Shown: positions 36,214-46,118 of the stretch, piece by piece
How the letters are laid out: each line of letters opens with the position of its first letter
Numbering within the stretch: the stretch's first letter is position 1
Source of the DNA: Deuterostichococcus epilithicus
Taxonomy: Eukaryota > Chlorophyta > Trebouxiophyceae > Prasiolales > Stichococcaceae
Length of the DNA: 64,000 nucleotides
Reading direction: 5' to 3'
NCBI GenBank assembly: GCA_033439295.1
Contig: JAVTLE010000005.1
Location: 1-64,000, forward strand
Made by a program: the position numbers and the translations under genes
Notes under the pieces: model-generated
What the model was told of the DNA's origin: nothing
Seen by the model: only the letters and a program-made list of their open reading frames with translations
Database searches by the model: none

Positions 36214-36627
36214 CTAGTGCGCACAAACCACGCGCGCGGTTTTTTTCAGCATGCACTTCTTGCAATGGCTGTGCAGGCCTGTGGCCGCTGCTCTCTTGCT
36301 TGGGAACTCGTCGGAGCTTTTGGTCTCCCCACAGCTGGTGCAATTTTGCTGCTGTGGACGCACCGGCGGCGGCGGCGGCAGGCGCGCAGCCTCGTACAGG
36401 CCTCGCCGGTGCGTGGCACACTGACGGCAGATGTGGTGTAGGCCGCCGGGGGCCCGCGAGTCGCGGTAGAAGGCGCTGGCGCTCAGGGTGCACAAGCACT
36501 TCCGGCACTGCTTGGTGGCCGGTGGCTCTGACCGCTGCGCATTGGCATTGTACTGTGCGTTCGCCTCCGCCTTGCAGGTTCTGAGCGTGCGGAAAGAACA
36601 AAGTCGCATCATAGCGTGTCGGCACAT
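36214..36627 (-). CDS. Small protein with two Cys4 zinc-ribbon-like repeats
   Basis: The frame holds two copies of the same pattern. The first is CRKC, then about 18 residues including SASAFYRDSRAPGGLHHIC, then CRQC. The second is CTSCGETKSSDEFPSKR, then GLHSHCKKC. The pattern CxxC, then an F or FY, then G-L-x3-C-x2-C is typical of short zinc ribbons found in phage endonuclease VII-associated proteins and in scattered algal and giant-virus proteins. A PPPPP linker separates the two, and the tail is basic (KKTARVVCAH). The ATG at 36627 is the first in frame; an acceptor-like AAG|GCGGAGGCG at about 36580 leaves open that this is the last exon of a longer gene. Function unknown; nucleic-acid binding is only inference. 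Confidence 0.6.
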   Translation of the reverse strand: MCRHAMMRLCSFRTLRTCKAEANAQYNANAQRSEPPATKQCRKCLCTLSASAFYRDSRAPGGLHHICRQCATHRRGLYEAARLPPPPPVRPQQQNCTSCGETKSSDEFPSKRAAATGLHSHCKKCMLKKTARVVCAH

Positions 36628-38234
36628 GGCGTGTGGCCGATGCACGCGGTGTGTTCAGCGGCTGCAGGTTTGCAATTAACATAATTCAGATGACCTGCTG
36701 CTGCAGCACCAGGGCTCATCAGGCTGCATGCTCTGCTGGTGCGGCACTATGCACGGCATGGGCAGGCACACCTGCAGCAGCTTTGGCGCCCGGTCTTGTT
36801 GGAAGGCGCCAGGCTAAAGTGCTCTGCCGCCAGGACGAGGCCGCAGTCCCGACACCGCTGCGGCTCCGTCGTTGGCGAATTACCTCCGCCCGTACTGTTC
36901 TTCCTACCAGCCGGAAAGCACTTTTGTCGCGAACCTCAGGCCGCATCTGGCAATGGACGCGGACAATGAAGAATGCAGCATCGCCTCAAAAGTGCACATT
37001 CTTGTCAGGTTTGGTGAAACTGTGCCTTGGAAGAAACAGACGCGGATGTGAGAGAGGGCGCGAGAGGGCGCCCACCCCCTCTGTCTGGCAGGATAGCGCT
37101 CCTCGTTTTGCGTCGAATAGCAGCCTCGACACAAGTAATGCCGCCCGTCAGGTTGCTGTTGCAGCTTCCGAAAGTAGCACAGAGGAAACTGCAGCCCGCA
37201 GCCATCGCAGTGCTTGGCGTCCTGCGAGCCGTTTTACGGGCGCAATCATCATTCCAGACAGGGTCTGGGTCCAGCAAGTCAACCTACAGTATGTCCGTGC
37301 GATGGACACCAAACAGCAGCAACAGCGACCATTGAGCCGCCTGGATCAGCCGCCAGACGCCCTTACAACCACCTCAGCATTGGCGCTAACCTGCTCGGAC
37401 GAGTCACCGTCTGGATTCCTCCCTTCTGCTGCACCTGCAGGGGCTGCGGCGGCCTGTGTCGCGGGCCGGCTGGTGCGACACGCGGAATGGGCACGCGGCT
37501 GCGCTGTAGGGCAGCTGCGGCGCCAGGGCTCTACCCTTGCGCTTTGTTGGGATTCTGTGCATCCAGAAGGACAGCCGCGGGATGGTAAAGGCCGAAGGCG
37601 CGGCTGCAGGCTGATCTTGGCAGGGTGCGCTGCACAGGCCATCGATGACCTTGTGCCGCTGCATGCGAGCATCCTGCCGGTTATGTATGCTCGGCAAATG
37701 CAGGTCTAACGGGTCCAACAAGGCGATACGAACGGTGCTTGCTGTATTTTCTGCAAATTCGGCGTCTGCACCTGCCTACCGTACCGCAAGCCGGGTCAAT
37801 CAATCACTGGAAATGTGGAACAATTGTCTATTGGGCCGGGTCCAGCATTGCAGATAGACAATCCAATTACGTACGTTGCAACTTGACTGGCAAAGGATCT
37901 GGGCCTCAACTGCGGTGCTACTGCATGTCTTGAACGTGGTGGTCGCTCGGTTGCTCTTCTCTCAGCCGTGTCACTCGTATCCTGAACAGAAGCCTGAAAA
38001 CAGGAATGCAGTTGGTGTCTCCCATCCTCATTAAGCTTTGAGCTTCCTGCCAACAGCGCTGCGTATGCGAAGTTGCACACGGGAGCACGGTCCCAGCTTG
38101 TGAGGTTGGCCTGGGAGGCACTTCGAGGCAGCCTGATGCAGCCAACTGATGCACGATTGAAATAGCACTTTTCCGCCGATCGCTGTCTGCCCGGTTGGCG
38201 TCGGCCTGGTGGCAGACCGAGCGCGCATGACAGC
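36628..38234. other. Region without a supported gene
   Basis: About 1.6 kb upstream of both the zinc-ribbon gene (-) and the DCD gene (+). A 358-codon plus-strand open frame (36633-37709) and shorter minus-strand frames at 37346-37721 are present. They show biased, cysteine- and arginine-rich composition, no domain and no splice pattern, so I do not call them. The 37730-37930 stretch is relatively AT-rich and may be promoter DNA. Confidence 0.5.
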
Positions 38235-41200
38235 ATGTCAGCCCGGTATGACAGGTCCAACACTGGCGCTCACTGGCGCGGCCGCTCAACGAATCAGATT
38301 GACGACAGCCACCTTGACGGTGCCGGCCATGGCTATGGCAGCAGGAGCGGGCGCGGCGGCGACCATGCCGGGCAGTCGAAGCGGCACGAACACCATTTGG
38401 GCGGCGCCTATCACGGCCGAAAGAATGATCCTGGCGACGTTGCGGCTGGCGGAGCCCTGGGCGGCTTCATCTTTGGGTGCGCATCCCGCCAGACCCTGGC
38501 CGACACTCTGAAACGTCACCTGACGACGCCGCCGGACCCTGCCCGCACAGTCACCAGCAATGCTGCTTTCCTTTCAAGAAGAGCGCTTGTGGCCTGCTTC
38601 GTGAGCATGAAGTGCCAGCACACAAGCGCTGAGCCATGTTAGAGGTTTAGGGTTTAGGGAGGTGCAGCTGAACGCCTCTGACCGTTCCTGAACAGGTGCG
38701 CCCGGCACACGGAGGCAGAGTGCCTGGAGGGCGGCGTCTTCGGGCTGCCGGCGGCGCAGGCGGCGCAGGTCGACGGCCTGACGCCCGGCCTGCCGCTGTT
38801 CCTGTTCAACTTCCAGACACGGGTGGGCTTGTTGGGGCCGGATGAGGAACATCACATCACGGCCGCCTGCTAATGACTTGCAAGCGGCACCCGCGGTGGC
38901 CTCCGAATGTCGGCCATGGCGACAGCGATCTTCGCCTGCAACCCTGTCGGTGTCTGCCCGTTCCCTGGCGGTGCCGGAATCGACGTGAGCACCCAGCGGA
39001 CGCTGCCGCAGATCATGCACGGCGTGTTTGAGGCGACCACCGGCGGCGCCTGGAACCTGAAGCCGCACGCCTTTACCCGCGACCGCGGCGGCCTGTCGCC
39101 CTATCCCTGCCAGGTGCCGAGCTTCTGTCCTTGCACGGGGCTGCCTGGACGCGGAGCGTGACGGCATGTGATCCAGGCTGAGTAGAGCCACGCCTGTGTC
39201 GTTTGGTTCGTACAAGCATTGACAGCTGCCACCTTTGTGCCTGCCTGCACTGGCTGCCGGCTTTGCACCTACCCACAAGGCGCTTGCTGGATCGCAAACC
39301 CGAACCGTGGACGTGTGCCGCACATCAAAGCAGCACGGTGCCGCCTGTCGCGCTTGCCCAGAAGCACTTCCAGCTGCTGGCCGGCACCGCTGCCAGCGAC
39401 ATGACCGCTCCGGCGCCTTTCATCAGGCGCCTTTCCTGCTGGACCAGTCTCCTCTATGCCTTTGCCTTCGCCGATGGCATTCTGGCACAATCCCTGAATG
39501 CACTATATTCCCGGCGCAGGTGGGCGTCGCACGCGTGCAGTCGTGCCCGCCGCTCAGCGAGGAGGAGATCTACCCTGTGCTGGCGCCAAGCTACCTTGGC
39601 GGCGGCAGCAACAAATTCCGGCTTGGCCTGAGCCACCAGCAAGTGCGCCGGGATTCGTGACTTGGGTTCGTCAGTGTCGGCGCTGCAGGCCAGGCTGTGC
39701 CTCCCAGGCCGGCCAGGTCGCAGCCTGTTGCTGTCTGGGCCGGTGTGCCCACCTTCCGCCTGCGTGTGTGGACAGGACCCCTTGGATCTGGGTGCCCAGC
39801 AAGCTCAGCGCTTCCAGCGTGGCGCATCCATCTGCTCGGAGCTCATGCACATTCCTGGTGCGCCGCCGCGCCTGCAGGTACACGGACTGCTGGTGCTGTT
39901 CGACCAAGCGGCGGCTGAAGCTGCGCAGGCGCCCGCCGCAGCGGATGTGGCGGCAGGGTCGCGGCAAGCTCGAGACGCCAAGAGGCCGGTGCGCGAGCCG
40001 CGGAAGCGGCCGCGCTCAAGATCAGGTGCGCCCAGCTTGTGCAGAATATGCGCACTTGTGAACGTTTCCGCTGCTCCAAGAAGAAGCAGTGTGTTAACCC
40101 GAACTCCATGCTGTCAAGCGCCCGCACTTGGCGACGCAGCTGTCCTGACCATCTGAGCGCTGCAGGTTCATTCCAGCTTGCATCGTGCCAATGCTTACTG
40201 GTGCCTGCCGCGTCGTGTGGGCCGCACCCCGTCAGACACCTCGGCTGTGCCGTGTCGTGCAGCAGACGGCGGCCCGGAGGAGCGGCAGCGGCAGGCGCCG
40301 AAGCGGCTGCAGGACCTGCCGCCGGCAGCGGCGCAGCCGTTGCAGCTGCGCGACGCACCGCCGCTGCCTCAGCCCAAGCCAGCAAAGGCCCTGAAGCCGG
40401 GGGCGGTGCAGCCTGGCGCCGGCGCCGGGCGCCGCTCAGATGCGGCCGGCAGCGGCAGGGCAGTAGCGGCGGCGGCCGCGGCGCAGCAGCGGGGGCAGCT
40501 TGCGTCGGCGCCGCAGGTGTGACAACAGATGCCCTTGCATGGCGTGAGGCAGCGGCACATCCCAATCTTGCTTGTCAGCGCAGTAGGTGGCGCTTTGTGC
40601 GACTGCGGAGCCACTGTTTGGACTGCAGAACGAAGACCCTGGTCCCTGTACGCGACTTGCACGGCGGCATTGCCCACGCTGACCCGCAACGAAGAGCGGG
40701 ATACGTGGCTTTGATCAGTCGCCGTAATCGCTGGTGCAGGCTTTGGCGGCGGTGCGGGGAGGTGTGCCCGGCGAATCCGCGCACAGTCGCATAGACCCAA
40801 ACAACATACCGCCAGGCTGCACCACTGCTGTGCTCCGGTGAGCAGCTTTTGCCTGTCTGTGGTGTCGCGGTTGCGGGCCCTGAACAGACAACCGGAATCG
40901 CCACTCATTGGCTTTGGGGGTCCCTGTCTGTGGCGCCAGTGATTGCCTTCAGGACTGCCGCGCGTGATGCGACTTGGCTCGGACTGGGCTACCTCCACAA
41001 GAACTGCTGAGCTGCTGCGCGTGGGGCCAGCACAGCCTCCTTGCAAGAGCGTGACATGACCGCCCCGCATGGTGAAACCCTCCAACCCTGAACCCCGAAA
41101 ACCTGCTCGGCGCAGGCGGCTGCCGCCCACAGCGACCGTCTCTGGCGTGCTGGCCGCGCTGGCCGGCTGGGGCGTCGACGCCGATGCCGTGGACTTTGCG

Positions 41201-42590
41201 CACGGCACCATGCTGCACGGCGAGCGGGTGCTGGTCCTCAACTTCACCAGGTGCGGCACTGGCTGCGGCGGTTCTGAGCTCTTCTTGGACGTGCTCGCGC
41301 GGTGGTTCACAGCAGGCCTCGGTCGCCAAGCCCTGGCCTGGACGTGCGATGTCGTGCCCTGATCCCTGAACTCGCAGAAGCAATCAGCTGTCAGCAGCAG
41401 GGGCAGTGGCTGCCAGTCTTCCGGCGGCGCCTACGGCAGCGCTGCTCGCGTGATGGCGAGGCCACCTGTGTCTCCTGCCATCGAGCAGCCGCCGACAAAG
41501 CCTTCTGTCCGTCGCCGCAGCTCTGCGCAGCTGGCGGCGCTGCACCGGGGGGTGCACTGGCGGCCCTGGTCGCGGCTGCTTCAGGATGGCGGCGCTGGGG
41601 GCGGCGCCGCCGCTGCCGACCAGCCGTCACAGGGCGCCACCGCCGTGGAGTATTACGACCTCCAGGGCCGCGCGGCGCTGCAGGTGGCGGCCCCAAAACC
41701 ATGCAGATGGCTGAATGTTCTGCGCTGCATCGTGCAAAGCCGCTGCGTGGGGTCTGCAGCCTGTCGCAATGCTGGGGCGGACTCGGAGAAGGGTCTAGGG
41801 TTTTGCGATTGTGAGAAGGTGGAAGTGTTCCTCATGCAACCACCTGAATGGCTGGTCCCCAGCCAGTGGGACTGTGATGAGGACTGCTGCTGCGACGCAG
41901 GCGCGTCATGGCGCCAAGGCCAAAACCCTGGCGCGGGTGTCCGAGTGCGGCCGCCTGCGGCTGCCCTTTGCCGTGCCGCTGTTCTTCCGGGCGCCGGCCG
42001 CGGCCGCCGACGCGGCCGCCGCTGCCACAGCGACGTGCGCAGCGGCAACCGGGCCGCCGCGGTCGGCCAGCCAAGCAGCGGTGGCGGCATCTGCGTCAGC
42101 GGCAGCCCTCCAGGTATCTGCCGATGCAGACAGTTCAGCGACACGCTTGCCTTCGACGGCGACCACCCCGACGGCAAAGACGCGAGCGACGGTCGAGCCG
42201 GGTGCGGCGCAGCAGTCAGCAGAGGAGGCAGCAGCGACTGAACCCGTGGCGGCGGCCAGGCCAGCGGCAGCACGATCAGCAGCAGCGAGGCAGCAGGCAC
42301 CAACACGACCGGCAACGGCAGCCCCGGCAGCGCAGCAGTCAGGGTGCGAGAAACCAGCTGGCCCGGCCGCGCCTGCTGCTGGTACGCCCGGCAGCAGCAC
42401 AGCCAAGCAGGCTGCAGTCTCGCCGGAGGAAAGGCCGCCAGCATCCGCTGAGAACAGCCCTGCAGCTGCGGGCGGCAGCGTGGTGGGCGGCGCCAGTGCG
42501 GACAGCGCTGAGCTCGCTGGGGAAGAAGACGGCGGCGGCCTAGCCTTTGGCAGTGACTTTGTGGAGCTGCCAGACTCGCCATGCCGCTGA
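38235..42590 (+). CDS. DCD (Development and Cell Death) domain protein
   Basis: ATG 38235 opens a Gly/His/Ser/Arg-rich segment (about 75 residues) that leads into a DCD domain: GGFIFGCASRQTLADTL, then after an intron TEAECLEGGVFGLPAAQ and GLTPGLPLFLFNFQTR (38697-38822), QIMHGVFEATTGGAWNLKP (near 39010-39060) and CPPLSEEEIYPVLAPSY with NKFRLGLSHQQ (39545-39645). These are the FGC/T, PLFLFN, GVFEA and CxPLxEEE motifs of the plant DCD domain, found in stress- and cell-death-linked proteins such as N-rich protein. A basic NLS-like stretch (RPVREPRKRPRSRS) follows at about 39985. Downstream exons (40230-40515 ending CAG|GTGTGA, 41100-41250 with VSGVLAALAGWGVDADAVDF, 41440-41690, 41905-42590) are Ala/Pro/Gln-rich and end at TGA 42588-42590. 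The DCD call is firm; that all downstream exons belong to the same gene is inferred from strand and spacing. Confidence 0.75.
38646..38659. repeat. Interstitial telomere repeat, two TTTAGGG units
   Basis: Two perfect TTTAGGG units in the first intron of the DCD gene, about 38.6 kb from the chromosome end and in the inverted orientation relative to the terminal array. Confidence 0.85.
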
Positions 42591-42960
42591 TGCCGCTGCG
42601 CCTATCAGCGTTCTGTCGGCACCGAGCTGAGCGGGCAAATGAGACCGAGCCCGTGCATACATTTGCAAGGCCAGTTGTTGTGCCGCTGCACTGCGCTGTG
42701 AATGCAGACTGGCTTGCAGAGTCCGCTTGCTCTCTAGACCGTGTTGAGAAACGAGCCGCTTGCACGATATTGCTGAATTGTGGGCTGCCCAAGATGTTGC
42801 AACCGAAGGTCACGGCAGCAAATGACTGGCGAGCAAAGCTACATTAGAAAAGGTCATGAATTCAACAACCCAGACACCTCGCTACCAGATACGAAAGCCA
42901 CAACACACCCCGACTACCTGGCTTCAACTGCGCATCACAACAACAGGATCAAAGGCCTTG

Positions 42961-43617
42961 TCAAACATAAGCACATGACAAGGCAAGATCTGTCCATATA
43001 CGTCTTATGTGCTCACCCAAGAACCCTATCCCGGAGAAGATACTCTGTGCTTGCTGTACGACTACACGTCTACCACTCACGGCGGCGCCGCCACGGCCAA
43101 CTGGCAACAGCACTGATACCCGCAGCAGCACGCCTTGTCCAACCCCGTTCCGCAGCCTCGTGCAGTTCCTGCCCTGCCCTGGACGCAGCACCCTCAGACG
43201 GCTGCGTCGCGCTGCGGCTGCGTGTGTGGCGGCATATCGGATGCGGTGCCGTAGGCGGAGGCAGAGTACAGCGGAGCCGCCGGGAAGCCCTCGCAGGCAG
43301 GCAGCTGCGCCGCCAAAACTGGCCCGTACGGTGATGCGCCTGCCTGCGATCAACGGCAGCGAATGTCCGTCAGGATGTAGCTCCTGTGCACCGCATCGCA
43401 AAGGCAGTAGTGCGGAACCGACTGCACCTCCGTTGCGTGTTTGGGACGCAGGCTGCCATTGTGCAAATGCATGCAGGATGCGCTGCGCTGCACAGTTTAC
43501 ATAGGCCACATGTCTGGTGCAGAGTGCACTAATACTACGTTGACGCACCGGCGGCGGCGGGTGGAAGTAGTTTGTGGAAGCATAGTGTGGTGGCGGCCCT
43601 CCCGCTGGGAACGGCAT
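42961..43617 (-). CDS. Possible proline/tyrosine- and cysteine-rich small protein (weak)
   Basis: The minus strand has MPFPAGGPPPHYASTNYFHP and PPPPV near 43550-43617, and a second block near 43200-43330 in another frame (PLYSASAYGTASDMPPHTQP) followed by a cysteine cluster (KACCCGYQCCCQLA) near 43100. Together these could be exons of a Pro/Tyr/Gln-rich protein with a Cys-rich end. I could not establish splice borders that join them, and the long single open frame here is rich in Arg and unlike a real protein. The remaining parts of 42591-43797 show no gene. Confidence 0.25.
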   Translation of the reverse strand: MPFPAGGPPPHYASTNYFHPPPPVRQRSISALCTRHVAYVNCAAQRILHAFAQWQPASQTRNGGAVGSALLPLRCGAQELHPDGHSLPLIAGRRITVRASFGGAAACLRGLPGGSAVLCLRLRHRIRYAATHAAAARRSRLRVLRPGQGRNCTRLRNGVGQGVLLRVSVLLPVGRGGAAVSGRRVVVQQAQSIFSGIGFLGEHIRRIWTDLALSCAYV

Positions 43618-43797
43618 GCCCGGCGCCTGGAGTCATGTTCGACAACCGACGAGATCAGTGGAAGTCACGAGAACGTATGCATGTTGGATTCATTCTGATG
43701 ACGTGCAACAGGCAGACACTGCCTAAAATCCTATGCCTGCAGCAGCAGCTTGTAGTTTTCCGAGCTTTGTTATCGTACACGGCATATTGTGGGGCAA

Positions 43798-44749
43798 TCA
43801 AGGCGGGCATGCAGCCTTTAGCACCGGCTGGCCAGTGGCGGCGTAGCGGGCCCCCGGCCCCATGCTATTGAGCTTCTCCAGCTGCGCGCGGTGCCACTGC
43901 TTGCGCGCCTGCGGCATAGTCGAAAGGCGTCGAAAGGCAATCAGAGAAGTATGCAGAGCAGAGTGACCGAGGTCGCCTGGAATATAGAGTTTCAGTCAGC
44001 AGGACATTCAGGACGGCGAGCTTTTCTGACGTCTCCAGACATCATGCATGTGAGGAAGGACCGATGCAATAAGCAGCCCATGAATCGTGATGCTTTTGCG
44101 AGGCGAGCGGAGGTCATCACCTCGATGTCAGCAATCCAGGCGATGCACAGGAATGCCAGCGGCACGCCTATCAGGATCACGCAGAGCGGCAGGGCAATCA
44201 CTGCACAGCACAGAACCACTAATGGGGCAAGTAGAAAGGGTACTTGTTGCAGGCGCAGGACCGGGTCCCACACGTGTTGTGGTAGTGGTACACATTTTAA
44301 AATGCACAGCTGGGCGCTGTGCGGGATGACTCTTGCATTCGATCCACACGACTAGCAGCATTCCGCAATCTGTGAGGCAGAATTTCAACCGACGCACCAA
44401 TGAGGCAGAACCAGGCCCAGAAGGACTCCCAGCGCAGCATCTGCAAGACATCAATAGCGCCAAATTCGCATCTGGGCCTCCGATAAACACAAACACCATC
44501 TCGTATAACAACTTGCAACTATGACCATGCATGCACATTGTGAAAGTGGCGCTGTGACCCTTCTGGTTTAATGAGTCTGAAAAGGGAACGAATGCGCGCC
44601 CGCAGCTGCTGGACATGATACTGCACGCCGATGGCGGCGCTGTCGGCGAAGCCGTTGGGCATTGTGTGGTGCGGGGATGCTGGCGGCAGCGGCGGTGGTG
44701 GCGGCGGCAGCGGCGGCGGCGGAGGATACCGCTGCTGGCTGTGGCTCAT
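43798..44749 (-). CDS. Small two-helix membrane protein with polyproline N-terminus
   Basis: ATG 44749 starts MSHSQQRY followed by a run of prolines, then MPNGFADSAAIGVQ and HVQQLRARIRSL. Next exons: after a TTGCAG acceptor, MLRWESFWAWFCLI; after GTGCAG, in phase, VIALPLCVILIGVPLAFLC then IAWIADIE with a GTGATG donor; after CGCAG, ARKQWHRAQLEKLNSMGPG and a short tail to the stop at 43798-43800. This gives one or two hydrophobic helices (about 35 residues) between a cytosolic-looking Pro-rich head and a basic tail. I do not recognise a family. The splice phases of the last three exons agree, which supports a real gene; the join between the N-terminal exon and the WESFWAW exon is approximate. 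Confidence 0.6.
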
Positions 44750-46118
44750 TAAGCGGGCCGCGCAGGTGCTTCTCGTCAGCAGCCCACGGCTACTGCTTCG
44801 ATGGTGTTAACGCCGCCAGCAGAACGGTGGTGCACATCATCGTGTGCAGCGGGTGCCGCAGAGATGTGTTGGCGGCCTGCTGGTGTCGTGGCGGGGCTCG
44901 GCTTTCGAGCACTGCGTGGCAGCATGACGACACGGTCACATTGCTCAAGCTGGGGTCTGGCTGCCTGCGTCGCTGCTACATTCTGCCGCAACTTGCTGCC
45001 TTTAAGGAGCACACTATTGCACGTACTGCACAAGAAGCCGCGAGCAGAGCAACGTCCGGCTATTATTGGCAGCAGTCGACAGGGAGGCACGACGGAGGCA
45101 CGCAATGAAACCTTCATGGCGATTTCAAATCCCACTCGGCCACAATCTCAATGCATCAACGTGAGAGTGCAGGGAGGTGGCCATCCCAAAGGGCTGAGCC
45201 CTTCTTTCAGCAGGGCAAATTAAAGTTTAAGCCAGTGCTGCCTGAGGCCAGCAGGTTGTGACTGCCTGATATATGCGGGAGCAGAACTTGCATCACCTCT
45301 CCTGGCAGGCAAACACTGCGCACGTCTTCACAGCTTGCCAGCAGGCAGCGAAAGCGCCAGCGCAGTCCAGCTTGCGGATGGCACAAGGCTCATCGTCCGC
45401 TGTCAGTTTTATTGGCGGCTGATGGACGTCGTGGACAAAGAACATTGTTTCGACTGGCAACTGCGCTAATGCAGTCATCGGTAGTGTAGCTGCCTCTAAC
45501 TTCCCTGCAGGAAGTTGAACAAAACGTGGATGACTGCAGCCACTGGTGGTGTGCACCACCCGCCAATGATGTCCGCATTTGTCTTGATGCAACAGGCGCA
45601 CCGCCGCCGCTCGTTTGTCAGATGCAGCGCCGCGCCCCTCACGTATCTCTCCTGGTTCACGGAGGTGGCTGCCGGGACTAGTTGACCGTGCGGACGAGTT
45701 GCTGTCCGAAGACGACTGCTGGTCGCGTTCAGAGATGGGGCTAATGTCCCTGAACGCTGTCCCCATGGATGCATGCCCTTGCGCGCACGCGCCGGATTGG
45801 TGTTGGGTGCAGGGTGTGCTGCCCAGCTTTGGTGGGTGCAGCTTCATATACTTCGCATCCACTGGCAGCAAAGAAGCTTGGAGGAGAGCTCAGGAGGCCA
45901 CCGTGACACCAGTGCTCAGTAGCTACAGAATGAAACCGCTTATCGGTATGCCGAACAAAGAGCAACGTGCACAGCACAGTTGTCAGACACCGGGCGTGCC
46001 CCCTCGATCGTTGAAATTCATTTGTCGGTTGCCGGATATCAATGTCGCATACCAATGAAGTGGGACCGTCTCGGACGTCCCGAATTCTGGCAAATTTTGG
46101 GGTTTGCAAACAAGCCGC
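44750..46118. other. Intergenic region upstream of membrane-protein gene and downstream of SBPase
   Basis: About 1.4 kb. Several short open frames exist on both strands, none with a domain or clear splice context. The left part should include the promoter of the membrane-protein gene and the right part the SBPase 3' UTR. Confidence 0.5.

Noticed and set aside
36633-37709. A 358-codon plus-strand open frame
   Set aside because: No domain, unusual composition, no supporting neighbours; overlaps similarly long minus-strand frames.
45293-46058. Overlapping open frames on both strands between membrane-protein and SBPase genes
   Set aside because: Neither strand gives a recognisable protein or splice pattern; likely intergenic.
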